A DNA stretch of 64,000 nucleotides, taken from Jaapia argillacea MUCL 33604 (lineage: Eukaryota > Basidiomycota > Agaricomycetes > Jaapiales > Jaapiaceae). A model generated the notes under the pieces. It saw only the letters and a list, made by a program, of their open reading frames with translations. It was not told where the DNA came from and did not search any database. Below, piece after piece: positions 1-11,709 of this stretch (its first letter is position 1; each line of letters opens with the position of its first letter). The stretch is taken from NCBI GenBank assembly GCA_000697665.1, contig KL197729.1, forward strand, positions 452,121-516,120, written 5' to 3'. The translations under genes and the position numbers were made by a program.

Positions 1-755
1 TTTACCGCAGCACATCCTCATCATCGCTTGGTAGTTCATTCCATGGCAGTCCATTACCCGATAGCCCACACACCAATCCCGGTAGTCCATCCGTCCCTGG
101 CAGTCCATACCTCCCTGGTAGTCCGTATCATGGCGGCGACTACGGCTTCCCACCTCCGTCTCCATCGCCTTCGCTCAACTCTCGTTATTCGCCGTCGCCA
201 ATGCTTCCGTTTTGTGGGGACGAATTTCCAATCAGTGACCATGTCGAAGGCTCGAGTCAAGGACCAAGCTATTCGTCCGGTCTGGGAAGGACACATCCCG
301 ACGACAGTCTGTGCAGCCAGGATGAGAGCGCTGTTCCCCTTCATGGGCTTCCACTTCCGCCGTGCGCCAGATCCCAGGCTTTAATCGATGCGGCTGAGAG
401 GAGGCGCAAGAAGGAACACATATGTTCCTGCGATTTCTGTGGGCAGGGGTTCACTAGGAAGGAAGGTCTCTACAGTAAGCATCATATATCATCCTTTACA
501 TTCGTTCAGATTCAATCTTGGATCTATCTTGCTTGGTGAGCAACTTTCTTACCTCCTTTCCTACTAGACCACTTGAATACAGAGAAGAAGCATCCCTGCA
601 AGAAATGCGGGAAACTCTTTGGTAGGCAGAGCGACTGCAGTCGTCACATGAAAAACAACAGTTGGTGAGTGATGACTAGACAGACATTTGCCGGAGATTG
701 TGTTACTCACGCAAGTTGTGGATGCTTCAGTGGCAAGATATTCACACCGCCTTAA
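1..755 (+). CDS. ZF-A copy 1, two-finger zinc-finger protein (3' part only)
   Basis: The 3' end of a zinc-finger gene whose 5' part lies before the window; the reading frame starts at base 3. The visible N-terminal part is Ser/Pro/Gly-rich with a repeated GSPY/GSP motif (about residues 15-50), then SSxGxGxT and a basic ERRRKKEH stretch. Finger 1 (CDFCGQGFTRKEGLY) is split by an intron at 475-567, and the next exon gives NHLNTEKKHPC and finger 2 (CKKCGKLFGRQSDCSRHM). Read straight on, the protein stops at 668. A conserved GTGAGT donor at 665 and a TTCAG acceptor at 730 suggest one more intron and a stop at 755, ending in Cys-Gly-Lys-Ile-Phe. Presumably a nuclear DNA-binding regulator; target unknown. 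Close paralogues lie at 6,904 and 15,081. Confidence 0.8.
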
Positions 756-2732
756 TGAGTCATCCAGTTCACTCTGCCCTTCCACCGCATTCGTTGTTCT
801 CTGACGCATTCTTCATCACAATACCATTTGAATGTGCTAGAATGTCCTTCGAGGATTCAAGATCGTGTTGTATGCTGATTCCTCGATAAACCTTTGAAAT
901 CTGTAGAACGCTTTCTTGTTTTCCTGCTCTCTTGAATCCTTTGTTGCATATCGATGTATTCCGCCTATGCGCGACGTGTTTCCATTTGTTGTCGAAGGTT
1001 TTATTGATACCCACCGCCCTAGATTATACCATCCCTTCTCGCCCTCTCATTTCCCTTTGCACATCCGAGTTGATACGTTTCACCTAGGTCCAAATATTTT
1101 CACCTGCTGTGCGCGTGGAATCTGAGATCTTGGCATGCCCACCGCACTGTATTGCACAACGGTTTCGCTCTGCAATACACTGCATATTACTAGAAGGACG
1201 TATACTGTACGTGTGTCGATTTTGGAAGTGTGCCTAGGAGTCCTGTGCCACGCGGCAGCTCTATGTTCTTCATTAGCTTGACCCCCCCATTTCTCGCATC
1301 CCCCTGATCCCAGCACTACTGGCTTGCCATTTAATTCAACTTGTTTACCTTCGTTAACCCCTCGCCGGTAGCGCTAACACTCCATTTGAAGCTGAGGCGA
1401 TGGTCATCGGTCAACAAGCGACCGGGGACAACCTCAACATGCAGTGGCGTATGAGCAGATCCCTCTCTCGCTGGTTAGTGCCTATCTCGCCACTTGGCAA
1501 GATCGGAGGTCTTATGTGTCGATCTATAGAGGACAGAAACCACACGACGACCCACCATGCATGCAAACGCATGCGTTCATCGTATCTTCAACAGCCGAAT
1601 AGTCCTTGAGGGTTTCCTCGCCGACTTGTTCAATGAGCGCTTATTCGACTCCAATGACAGCGACCTCCTTGAACTACCAATCTGATCCTCGGATCCTGAG
1701 ATTTGTCTTGGCATCCGAGTCCTTCTCGCGTGAGATGGAGTGCCATCGGCCAGTGGCAATTGTTCGTTCAACGTATTCCATTCGTTGAAAGGGTTCAAGA
1801 TGGTCGGTAAGTGCTACTTGAGCTGTTGCCGCAGTTGGCTTGTAATCTAACGAACACAACACAGCCATAGAACCCTAGACATGCAGTAAGAAAGGAGAAC
1901 CATCGTGCCGAGATCGTCTAAGCCAAACGGGTGGGGGCTGCGCAAATCATGGCATATAATGAGATCTAATCTTCCTGAAAGCTCCCAAGGTGTTGATTCG
2001 CAAGATCTGTTTCCGTCGACAGATCTAGACGTTGCGATTGGGCTGTGCTCTGTTGTGTAACCCATTCAAATCTGATCGCGCAAAATCGATTGGCGGCGAG
2101 CCCAAGGAAACCAACTGGTGAAGTGATTCGTTTTCTAGGCTGCAAAGTTTTACCTTCCTCCTTGTCACACAATAGATCAGAGTGGTCATAACCGAGAAGG
2201 CAATGGAGCGGAGCTGCGGTAACAACGTGAGGTTACATTTTTTGGAACAGCTATTGGTGCTTTCGGTGGTAACTGGAGGAGCATGTCATCCAAGAACACA
2301 CGCACCTCGTTTTCAAGTTGACAGTCCCAGGACTTGCCCGAGGCGGTCAGCTATGATATGGGTTTGCGTCAGGGAGTCCTGAGTCAGGAGGTTTGCACAA
2401 TTACTGATGAAGGAAACGATATTTCTATGTTCGTCACCCGTGCATTCTCGAATCTCATCACCAATAATTCGACTGAGCACCCCCACTACGTCTTCGCGAT
2501 GACTCTGATCACTGAGATCCGAGGATATCATTACATGAACCACACCAACCTGTGGCCACGAATCCTTTGCCGGCTTGACGCGTCAGCTCCGCGACTCCTT
2601 GCAATTCGTCCGTCGTCAAGCGGCGCAGCACACAACGACGCTTCAAAGTGTCCCATGATGTCTGCCAACATCATCTCCCCAGGCCCCACTGTTGCTTTCG
2701 TTCCTTGATCCAAACTACTCAATGTAGTCCAG
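756..2732. other. Spacer U, copy 1 (no recognised gene)
   Basis: About 2 kb between ZF-A and the MAPEG exon, repeated at 8,732, 16,985 and 24,952. I found no protein I recognise on either strand. Short minus-strand frames (for example 2,313-2,543 and 2,531-2,785) have visible counterparts in the other copies but are not kept open throughout, so they are not called. The spacer holds a strongly conserved promoter-like block at about 1,907-1,970. It may be an untranslated or regulatory region, or a gene too decayed to read. Confidence 0.5.
1907..1970 (+). promoter_or_regulatory. Conserved TATA-containing block in spacer U, copy 1
   Basis: A block running from TGCCGAGATCGTCTAAGCC through a G-rich GGGTGGGGGCTG to an A/T element (TATAAT at 1,955) followed by GAGATCT. 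The same order of elements is kept in all four U copies, near 9,827, 18,087 and 26,180, while surrounding sequence drifts. It reads like a core promoter, but no convincing gene follows directly and the MAPEG start codon is about 750 nt downstream. Confidence 0.4.
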
Positions 2733-2822
2733 ATGTTCACCTCCATACTTGAATCAACCCCTCTGTGTCTGTATTCCATTCCCATCGTATGGCTTACTAC
2801 TTTCTGGCCAGCTGCAACCAGG
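2733..2822 (+). pseudogene. Orphan first exon of a MAPEG-family gene
   Basis: Encodes 30 residues nearly identical to exon 1 of the whole MAPEG gene at 18,885 (starting MFTSILESTP and ending FWPAATR) and ends at the same GTATGT donor at 2,823. The remaining seven MAPEG exons do not follow. About 50 nt into the intron, just after GAACCATGGG, the sequence switches to the DUF6589-like remnant. In unit II even this exon is reduced to about 25 bp (10,537-10,560). Confidence 0.7.
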
Positions 2823-2879
2823 GTATGTTCAGCACTTCTAATGCTACTATCAAGGAGAGATGTTGGCTGGATGAACCAT

Positions 2880-3640
2880 GGGTTTACGAATCAAAAATGC
2901 AACACATTTCAGGTTGTGTACACAATCTTGTTAACACCCCCGACAAGGTCATTCAATCCTTACCACACCTGGAGATTGGGATCTCGAGCGCCGCTATCAA
3001 CACCACAATCAAATCTCGCTCGCATGAAGCAGAGGATGAGATATGCACTCTCGGACACACACTCCTGACCTCGTACGCATATGACAATTTCGATGTGCAA
3101 CTGAAGAGCCAGCTCCCAAGCTTGGAAAAGTGTTCCGAGACACTCGCCCACATGACCTCCGCCATGCTTCTTAGACTTGAGCATGGAGTCACAACGAACG
3201 ATCTCAGGTGTTCGAGACTGCTATGGGAGTGCTCGACGCTGAACGACTCAGCTTGCTGGAGCATGCCATCGCCGAGTTTCGAGAACCTCTGTAACATCCA
3301 TCCAGAGTCTGAGCACCTATCGGGCCTTTCGCGTCGTGAACAGTCCAATTCATGGAAGCTCCGCTATGACATATTCTACCATGGGCCAAAATACTTCCAC
3401 CAGTTTCGCCACACCGGAGGAGGTTGATGCACTATGGCGAATATTCCTCGCACCAAAAGCTGGTAGGGATGATACAACAAGCTTCATGTATTTTGTTACC
3501 GTGCAACGGCCTCACGAATTCGGGAAGATAGCCTCGAAACCGACATATCAGCAGAGGGCGGGCCGCCGATGCAGGAAGTAGTTCAGATCACTGATACTGC
3601 CCTTCGACTAAATTGCTATTCCTGTAAATTCGCTAGTCCC
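2880..3640 (+). pseudogene. DUF6589-like protein remnant, copy 1
   Basis: An open stretch of about 180 codons carries blocks typical of basidiomycete DUF6589 proteins: PDKVIQSLPHL, TLLTSYAYDNFDV, ETLAHMTSAMLL and EHGVTTNDLRCSRLLW. This is only a part of such proteins, which are usually far longer. Compared with the copy at 10,609, about 350 bp are missing near 3,425, with GAT at both edges of the deletion, so the frame ends early and the C-terminal block (RIFLAPKAGRDDTTSFMYF) is detached. Family assignment rests on remembered motif similarity. Confidence 0.5.
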
Positions 3641-4914
3641 TGAAAATTTGTTGCCTTCCCGTCAATTCAATCTGTGCTTCCACTCTCGCTTTGATGATAA
3701 CCCCAAATCTCAATCGCAGGGCTTGTAGTTTGGCGATCATTCAAGTTGCAGCGGACCTTCGCAGGGCACGAGTCGGCATGAGTCGGACATGCTACCGCGT
3801 TTATGCCACGTTCATGCATCCTCGCGCTCTCTCTCGATTTTGGTCCTTTTCGCGCTGCCGTCGACGGTGCTGGTTTGCTTCACAATTTGACCTCTGATTT
3901 GGAACTTGCACTGAGTAATTATTACTGATTTTTTTTGGGGGGGGATGGCAACGAGAGACGGGAAATGGTCCTGGCATTAATCTGCACCAAACCGTCTCAT
4001 ATTTGGTACCATCTTCTCCTCGATCATAATTTTGAAAGTCGCCAAGTTACCACTCTAAAGCTGTGGGCCATTCACTCCAGGTCCATCCCCGTCAAGTTTC
4101 CAAGTATGACGTTATGTTGGGAATGCTACCTCTCTCAACTCGTCCGAGTTACAGTTGGCAGGGATGAGGCGTCAGATTGTTACAAAGGGTACCGTCGATC
4201 CTATGAAATCAAACTCCTCAGCTTCGCTGGCCTGATTGATACTGTGTTTCAGGCTAATGGATCCTCGAGGCCCTTATGTTTTTCTTAATCGTAGCCGCCA
4301 ACATCGCACTTCGGAGGAACCCGAGATGGTCTTGCAACCGCTATGCTATCCAGAGCATATGGTAATCTTCTTCTTGAAGATGGGATCTCTGTGGAGGGTA
4401 CTCGTGCTGACGTATAATGGCTCGTGTCGGATAGCCGAATTGTTGGTGGGACTGCTTTCATAACGCAAAGGGAACTTTCACCGCCGCGAGGCGTGATCAT
4501 CCCGGAATGAATCCCTTCTTTCCCAAATCGACTTTGCGACTCCCTAATCAGCTCTATGTTCTTTTAACACCTCCACCGCAAATACGATGCGCCTGGGCGC
4601 ATTCGCTTGATCCCGTTCGGAAACAGTCTGCAGAACGGTCCCGCGAACCTAATACAGGTCCACGTTGCACGATATGACTTTACGTTTCCTACCCCTCCGG
4701 GAGGCAAAGCTCCGCAGTATGGGATCTATAAGGGCAGTATTGGACAATATATACCAGAGGGAGCTGCACTTTTGTGGTTTGAATCGGTTTTGAAAATTTC
4801 TTGCTTTTTGGTTCCTTGACTCATTTTTAATCCTTTTATTCTTCTCCACCTCCCCCCTAGTCTCGGCATCTTGCTCTGTTTTCTTGTCGTTACTCCCTTT
4901 CGTTCCCGCTAGTC
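3641..4914. other. Region upstream of ZF-B copy 1 (no recognised gene)
   Basis: Conserved with 11,710-13,076. Contains a T8G8 run near 3,930 and, around 4,270-4,500, a patch where successive frames read ALRRNPR, then DGLATAMLSRAYGNLLLEDG, which may be the tail of a decayed gene; it is not open in one frame. The last 200 nt are the likely promoter and 5' leader of ZF-B. Confidence 0.4.
4746..4755 (+). promoter_or_regulatory. TATA-like element of ZF-B copy 1
   Basis: AATATATACC followed by AGAGG, about 160 nt before the ZF-B start codon; the equivalent at 12,921-12,930 reads TATATATACC. Position and conservation fit a core promoter; unproven. Confidence 0.4.
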
Positions 4915-5736
4915 ATGTTTCTCAACCAAAATTCGTTCGCCCACTCTCTTCTGAATTTCCAAACATCTCAGCTGATGGGTCGATTTGACAGGAATTGGAT
5001 GGAGGCCATTTCGACGCCTCCAGAGGACGCCTCCCTCGAATACGTGTCCCTGATTGACTCATTCCATGGCGTCCTAGCCTTGCCGTCCTTGGTCAACCCT
5101 TCGGGTTCAAGTCGATATCCAACCGGCGCACGCGACCCCTCCGCTCCCTCAGATGCCATGCCCAGTCTGACTACGTCCCTACCATACCGCACTCATTTAT
5201 CCAACCCACATACGAATTCCGAGCCTGCACATCTCTCGCCAGCCGACCCATCGCTCCAGACCTACACTTCTCAAATTGCCCCCGAGGGTTTGGGACTGCC
5301 GGCACATCTTGTCGTCGCCAATGGTGGCGATCATGGCATATACAGCCACCCTGTGGCTGTTCGAAACGCGGATCCTCCTTCCAACGTGATCAGCACCCTG
5401 TCAGCCCCGCCCTTCGGTGCATCATCTCCTTCTTCTGTTCGCCGTCTCAATGTGGCTTCAAGTGCGATGGTGGAGGCAAGCAAAGCGAGGCGAAAGGGCC
5501 TAAATAATTTGGGACATTTTCACTGCCCATGTTGTGACCAGGATTTCACAAGGGGGAGTAATCTGAAATGTGTCTTCCTCCTTTTCGCTGTCGTTTTGTC
5601 TATGGTGCTGAGACGGTCGGGTTTCTCAGCCCATTTACGTGCCCATCGCGACGAGCGACCGGTTTGTTGTAACATGTGCGGCTGTGCATTCACAACCCGG
5701 AGCGACCTTAAACGTCACATCAAGAAATTACACTGA
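4915..5736 (+). CDS. ZF-B copy 1, canonical two-finger C2H2 protein
   Basis: Likely a nuclear DNA-binding regulator. Two exons (4,915-5,569 and 5,630-5,736) give 253 residues, the same as its copy at 13,077. The N-terminal ~180 residues are Ser/Pro-rich. The basic stretch KARRKGLN precedes finger 1, CPCCDQDFTRGSNLKSHLRAH, a proper C-x2-C-x12-H-x3-H finger, linked by RDERP to finger 2 (CNMCGCAFTTRSDLKRHIKKLH). The 60-nt intron splits finger 1 just before the first His; it is a multiple of three without a stop, so the unspliced frame is also open. The start is fixed by agreement with copy 2. Unlike ZF-A, all eight zinc ligands are present. Confidence 0.88.
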   Translation: MFLNQNSFAHSLLNFQTSQLMGRFDRNWMEAISTPPEDASLEYVSLIDSFHGVLALPSLVNPSGSSRYPTGARDPSAPSDAMPSLTTSLPYRTHLSNPHTNSEPAHLSPADPSLQTYTSQIAPEGLGLPAHLVVANGGDHGIYSHPVAVRNADPPSNVISTLSAPPFGASSPSSVRRLNVASSAMVEASKARRKGLNNLGHFHCPCCDQDFTRGSNLKCVFLLFAVVLSMVLRRSGFSAHLRAHRDERPVCCNMCGCAFTTRSDLKRHIKKLH

Positions 5737-6903
5737 CACAGCCCCACACGATGAGTACGATCCTTCATCCCTTTGCTCCGTTGTTCTTGATAATTGATTG
5801 CCGACGTCACAGATTGTAAACCATCTTTCTTTCTGTCTATCCCTCCTATCAATTTCCCAGCTGGTATGCTCGTTGTCTATGACAACCTGGCGAACCTTGT
5901 CTCTATTCATGGTCACTCGTGAGCCAACCACCCTAATACTACTTAATTGTTTCAATCGCTTAGGTGGCGATCATCAACCCATGAGAACAGTACGAACCCG
6001 TTTGGCGGAGGGTTGCACGACTTCTTTTCATTAGTCCAATTCCCCGAACTTGATCCTCTGGTAAATGAACGATTCTCGAGAGCTCGCCCTCGTTGTTTGC
6101 GGGTATTTTTATCAGTTGTGGTATCTTATGTAGCCGAAAACCTTAACTTTCTTGTCTGGAACAAACGCCTTCAACAGTCTTTGTTTGGTCTTTGTTCATC
6201 AACGACTTGGAGCGTGGATAATCGCTGGGTTCCATCCATCACATTATAGTTGGGTGTCTCTGATCTGTGGCGGCGGCGTTGCTGGCGAATACGGCACGAG
6301 TCCCATCAGCATCTTTCCAAGTGACACTAAAAACCTTGCTATTCACGGCCGAGAAATGTTTGTGTTCTTACTCTATTCCAACTCTGGGTAAGGCGAAGTT
6401 CAAACCTTGCTGTTGGCAGGTCTAACTTCGCTACGACGGCAACCACTGATGGCAGGCTCCCGCTACTTACCTCCCATCTTCCCACTTCTTGTTCTCCGGC
6501 GTCAACGATTCAAGCCCTTGTGTTTCGAACAATGAGCGAAACTATGCATCTCCCTGTCATCTATAGATCTGTGATCTCCCCGCGATGCTTGTCCAATTCG
6601 GAGTCCGAGAAGATGTTTGCCGCTGGCTGGACGTGACGCCCATGATTAACCGTGTCGTTCAAATAGTGCTGGAATTGCTATTCATTTGGTCCTCCATCCA
6701 CCATCCTTTGCTCCTTCGTACTTTTTCCTACGCCAGAGAGTTTCTTTCACCGCCCTTACTGAGCACAGCTGGCTGTGCTTGCTCCCATACATCTTTGTGC
6801 CTCCCTTCCAGCGCAATCCTCTGCACCTTGGTTATAGCCTTCGCCTCACTTCCACCGCCTCTAGTTCCAAACCCCCAGCTTCCAGCAACAAGAGACCGCT
6901 TCC
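5737..6903. other. ZF-B to ZF-A intergenic region, copy 1
   Basis: Repeated at 13,906-15,080. Short open frames exist but none is kept between the copies and none is recognised. The last ~300 nt, pyrimidine-rich and conserved, are the probable promoter and leader of ZF-A copy 2. Confidence 0.5.
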
Positions 6904-8731
6904 ATGAGTCCTGCACCAGAGTTTGTCCGGATTTCCGGTGATCCTGTCCAATCGGAAGAGGTGGCGGGGGTGGTGGAACAGTAAGTCATTATCCGCCATG
7001 GCTGTGGGTTACTCAATCAGTGATTGCAGTCCGTGGGAGCCGTTTTTGCGTGACCATCCTCTTGTAAACCCCTTCACCTTCGAGCCGATCACTTTTACCT
7101 CCCTTGCCGCCGCGCACTGGTACCCTTCTCAGGCATCCGTAACGACCTCTGCCACGAATAGGGAACCTCCCTCCTCCACCGATTGGCTCGGTCTCGACCC
7201 CGTTGCCCTTGGGGTTCGTGATGTTCTTACATCAGACGTTCTAGGGAGGGCGTGTCCGGCGGTTGACGGCACGGAAGAGTCTGAGACTATCGACGTTGTT
7301 GGAGTTTCCGAAAGCATCCTCGTTGCAGAAGGCGGAGGACAGCCTCGCCAAGCCCTTTACCCCACCACTCCAACCACTATATCTCAATTCCCCGACTCAT
7401 CTTCACACATGGATTCCATGGAAGAGATGGCCAGGGTCTATAGCGGCGCTGCTGCTGCTGCTGCTGGTACGTTACTTGGTGCAAATTTGATCTCTGGATG
7501 CGTGGCTCATTCTTCACGGCGTCCAGGCCCCTATCAATCTCAATACTCTCTATCTAGTCCCTTTCCTGAAGCTGGTATGACATCAGAGCCTCTCCAAGGT
7601 CCTCCCGCATCAGATTCAAGAATGAGCATTAGCAGTAGTTCGTTAACCCCGACAAACGATTCTGCATCTTTTGCTCCGCCACGTCCAATCCCCGCCCACC
7701 GCCGGAGCAAGTCCGACGCTGGCCCCCCGACAAGTCAACCGGAGTCCGGCTCACAGCCGCCTTCGTCACATCATCGTGGTCGCTCTGAACTTTCGGGCTC
7801 TACCCCGGGGTCGATCAACACGAACTTCCTCCAAGTTCCTCAGACCAATCACTATGATCGCGAGTCGATGACCTCCTCACCATCCTCTAATGCTGGGAGG
7901 GGTCATCGTCGAACTGGATCACGGGGCTCGTCTCCCTACCCCCCACATCATGGCTCGTCTCTTCATGGCACTCCGCCGCATGGAGCAGGCAGTCAGATAT
8001 CGCTTGGAGATCAGCCTTCTCTTTACCGGGGCAGATCCTCGTCGTTCAACAGCTCTCTCCATGGTAGTTCATTCCGTGACAGCCCACATCCTAATCCTAG
8101 CAGTCCATACCATGACAGCAACCACGACCACCCGCCTCCATCTCCGTCACCTTCTGCCACCTCTCATTATTCCCCGTCACCAACTTCTCCGATCTCTGGG
8201 CACAGTTTCTCAACGAATCACCTCGGTGAAGGCTCCAGTCAAGGACCAAGTTACTCGACGGGTTTGGTATTAAGCCCTCCCAACAACAGTCAGTATAGTG
8301 AAGATAAGAAACCTGTGCTTCCTCATGAGTTCCCAGTTGGATCTTGCGCTGGATCCGCTGCCGCTGCCGCTGCGTCTGAGAAGAGACGAAAGAAGCCTCA
8401 CAAGTGGTTTTGTGATCTCTGTAAGAAGGGGTTCACTAGGAAGGAAACACTCCAGAGTGAGCATTCTATATCATCTCATCCCTGGGTTTCATTCGGGTTC
8501 AATCTTCGAACCACCCTTGCTTGGCAAACAAATTGCTTACCTCCCTTCCTACTAGACCACTACAACTCACTGACCAAAGAGAAAGAGTATCCCTGCGGGA
8601 AATGCGGGAAAACCTTTGGTAGGAAGAACGACCGCAAACGTCACATGGACTCTTGGTGAGTAGTGAATGGAGGGACCCTCGCTGGAGGTTGTATTACTCA
8701 CACAAGCTACGGTTTCTTCAGCACGAGATAA
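6904..8731 (+). CDS. ZF-A copy 2, two-finger zinc-finger protein with altered ligands
   Basis: Probable nuclear regulator of ~517 residues in five exons (6,904-6,980; 7,030-7,466; 7,527-8,456; 8,556-8,655; 8,722-8,731). The start ATG is chosen because it is shared with copy 3 and opens a short first exon ending before a GTAAGT donor. A poly-Ala tract lies near residue 170; the middle is Ser/Pro/His-rich with SSPYP and SPY motifs; a basic KRRKKPHKW leads into finger 1 (CDLCKKGFTRKETLQ-NH). At the place of finger 1's second His there is Leu (H-YNS-L), although the linker pattern is kept. Finger 2 is CGKCGKTFGRKNDRKRHM. If the last intron (8,656-8,721) is spliced, finger 2 ends H-MDS-C; if not, the stop is at 8,659. 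The 60-nt and 99-nt inner introns contain no in-frame stop here. Confidence 0.85.
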
Positions 8732-10608
8732 CCATCGCGCCTTAATGGGTCGTCCAGTACACGCTATCCCCATCGCTTTCGTTGTTCTGTCAGCGCATTC
8801 TTTTAGCGCAATACCGTTTGGCCGTTCGAATGATCTTCGAGCTTCGAACGTCGTGCCGATTTCTCGATCAATGCTTTGAAATCTGTCGGACGCTTTCCCT
8901 CCTTCTCGCTCTGTGGAATCTGTCATTTTATATCTACGCGTGCTCCTAGGTCCATCGTATTTTCATTTGTTGTCGAAGCTGTTGTTACGACTTTTTCGAA
9001 TACACAATGTACTAGATTGTACCATGCTTACGCCGTTTCACTTGAGTTCTACAGATTCCCACTCGGGTTCGGTCGATCCTGTCATTGGAGTACTAGTGAG
9101 TGAATTAAGTATACCATGCTTTCGCTCTGGTTTGTCCGAATAGGAAACGAGGAAACCGTGACGAGTCCAATGCGCCACGCGGCAGTTCCACGTACATACA
9201 TTACCAGCTTGACCTCCTATTTTTTCCATCCCCCAGTCCCACTCGCTAGCCGTCCAAGTCAACTGGTTACAGTAAACCCTTCGTCGGTATCGTTGACCCT
9301 TACTTTGAGCCTCAGGCGATGGCCACTGGTCCACAATTGAAGGCTGGAGATAACCTGTCAATGTTGGCGCATGGGCGGATCCCTCTCTCGTTGGTTAGTC
9401 CAGTAGCTTTCTCGCCACTGATCAAGGCTGGAGACCTTAGATGTCACTCTGTAGAGGACAGAAATCAAATGACGACCCACCATCCATGTAAATGCATGTG
9501 TTCTTCGTATCATCAACAGCTGAATATTCGTTGCCATCCTCGCCAAGTTGTTCAATAAACGCTCACCCGACCCTAATGACAACGCCCTCCTGGACTACCA
9601 ATCTGATACTCTCATCCTGGGATTGGTCTCATCTTTTTCGCGTGCGATGGAGCGCCATCGGCCAGTGGCAGTTGGTCGCTCAACGTTTCCCATTCGTTGA
9701 AAGGGGTTAAGATGGTCGGTAAGTGCTACTTGAGCTGTCACCACAGTCGGATTGTAATCTAACGACCACACAGCCATATAACCCTAGCCTTGCAGTAAGA
9801 AAGGAGAACCCCCCGTGCCGAGATCGTCTAAGCCAAACGGGTGGGGGCTGCGCAAATCATGGCATAAAATGAGATCTCATCGTCCTGAAAGCTTCCAGGT
9901 GGTGATTCGCAAGATCTGTTTCTGTCGACAGATCTAGACGTTGCGAGTGGGCTGTGTTCTATTGTGTAACCCATTCAAATCTGATCGCGCAAATCGATTG
10001 GCGGCGAGCCCAAGGAAACCAACTGGTGAAGTGATTCGTTTTCTAGGACTGGGTTTGCCTTCCTCCTTGTCACATGATAGATCAGAATGGGTCACAACCG
10101 AGATGACAATGGAGTGGAGCTGCGGTAACGACGTGAGGTTACATTTTTTGGAGCAGCTATTGGTGCTTTCGGTGGTAACTGGAGGCGCATGTCGTTCAAG
10201 AACACACGCACCTCGTTTTGACAGTCCCAGGACTTGCCCGAGGCGGTCAGCTATAATATGGGTTTGCGGCAGCATTTCCAAGGAAACGATATTTATATGT
10301 TTCGTCACCCCTGCATTGTCGAATCTCCTCACCAACAATTCGACTGAGCACCCCCACTACGTCTTCACGATGACCCTGATCACTGAGATCCGAGGATATC
10401 ATTACATGAATCATACCAACCTGAGGCCACGAATCCTTTGCCGGGTTGACGCGTCAGCTCCGCGACTCCTTCCGTCGTCAAGCGGCGCAGCACACAACGA
10501 CGCTTCAAAATGTCCCATGATGTCTGCCAACGTCATAGTTTCTAACCGGCTGCAACCAGGGTATGTTCCACACGTCTCATCTTGGTATCAAGGAGAGATG
10601 TTGGCTGA
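8732..10608. other. Spacer U, copy 2 (no recognised gene)
   Basis: Counterpart of 756-2,732, including the promoter-like block at 9,827-9,875 with a TAAAAT element. A plus-strand frame of 223 codons is open from 9,941 to 10,612 after that block, but its equivalents in the other three copies are interrupted and it matches nothing I know, so it is not called as a gene. The MAPEG exon is almost wholly deleted here, leaving only its last bases and donor at 10,537-10,562. Confidence 0.5.
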
Positions 10609-11709
10609 ATGAACCATGGGTTTACGAGTCAAAAATGCAACACATTTCAGGTTGTGTACACAATCTTTCTTCATTCTTGTAACACCCCCGACAAAGACAT
10701 TCAATCTTTGTCACATCTGGGATTGGGATCTCGAGTGTCGCTATCAACACCGCAATCAAATGTCGAGGAGGATGAGATATACACTCTCGGACAGACATTC
10801 CTGACCTCGTACGCCTATAACCATTTCGATGTGCAACTGAAGAGCCAGCTCCCAACCTTGCAGAAGTGTTCCGAGACACTTGCCCACATGACCTCCGCCG
10901 TGCTCCTCAGACTTGAGCATGGAGTCACAACGAACAATCTCAGGTGTTTGAGACTGCTATGGCAGTGCTCAACGCTGAACGACTCAGTTTGCTGGAGCAT
11001 GCCATTGCCGAGTTTCGGGACCTCTGTAACATCCATCTCCGAGTACCCATCGGGCCTTTCGCGTTGTGAATGGTTCAATTCATGGAACTTCCGCTATCAC
11101 CTATTCTACCATGGGCTAAAATACTTCCACCAGTTTCGCCACACCCTCGGGTCACCGAAAGAGGTTGATTCCACCCCGGTTGTCAAATCCCACCACTTTC
11201 CTGCTCAAGCCATGGATATCAACCAGTCCGAAGCATCAGGGAATATCCAAGTCATAGCAAACCTTCTAATGCATGGAGGTGTTGGAGATCCGTACCAGCA
11301 ACATCCGGGAGACGTAGCTGCAGGAGATGAGTGGAATATTGTCAACATGACAGACCATGTTATCTTGTTCCACGGAGATCTTGGGACCTCAGAACGGGTA
11401 CATTCGGTTCTCGAATACCGTTCCATCGAGGACACTGCTCCATGGCATCGTTATCAATCTATTGTATTTGTCATGGGATTGTTCCACTTGAAGACAGCTG
11501 CTGCAGATGCACTGCGGCGAATATTCCTCGCACCAAAAGCTGGTAGGGATGATACAAGAAGCTTGATGCATTTTGTTACCGTGCAACGGCCCCGCGAATG
11601 CAGGAAGATAGCCTGGAAACTGACATATCAGCAGATGCACGAAGTAGTTCAGGTCACTGGTACTGCCCTTCGACTAAATTGCCATTCCTGTAAATTCGCT
11701 AGTCCCTGA
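10609..11709 (+). pseudogene. DUF6589-like protein remnant, copy 2 (open, N-terminally truncated)
   Basis: Open for 366 codons. Motifs resembling basidiomycete DUF6589 proteins appear in order: PDKDIQSLSHLGLGSRVSL (~30-48), TFLTSYAYNHFDVQLK, EHGVTTNNLRCLRLLW, WNIVNMTDHVILFHGDLGT (~240-258), YQSIVFVMGLFHLKTAAADA, RIFLAPKAGRDDTRSLMHF (~306-324) and MHEVVQVTGTALRL near the end. Function of the family is unknown. The family's long N-terminal half is missing, and the frame begins within what is MAPEG intron 1 elsewhere in the window. It is probably a fragment carried along in the duplication; expression as a short protein cannot be excluded. Confidence 0.55.

Larger units (their letters stand above)
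1..6903 (+). repeat. Tandem segmental duplication, unit I (partial)
   Basis: First visible copy of an ~8.1 kb direct repeat whose parts are ZF-A, spacer U with a MAPEG exon, a DUF6589-like remnant, and ZF-B. Matching points in units I and II are about 8.0-8.2 kb apart (ZF-B starts at 4,915 and 13,077; ZF-A ends at 668 and 8,659). Unit I begins before the window. Identity looks high by eye but with many small indels, so the duplication is not brand new. Confidence 0.85.

Noticed and set aside
3925-3945. T8G8 run, and G10 near 12,115
   Set aside because: Homopolymer tracts in intergenic sequence that differ between copies; ordinary slippage.
9941-10612. Plus-strand frame of 223 codons after the promoter-like block in spacer U copy 2
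   Set aside because: The equivalent frames in the other three U copies are interrupted and no known motif is present.
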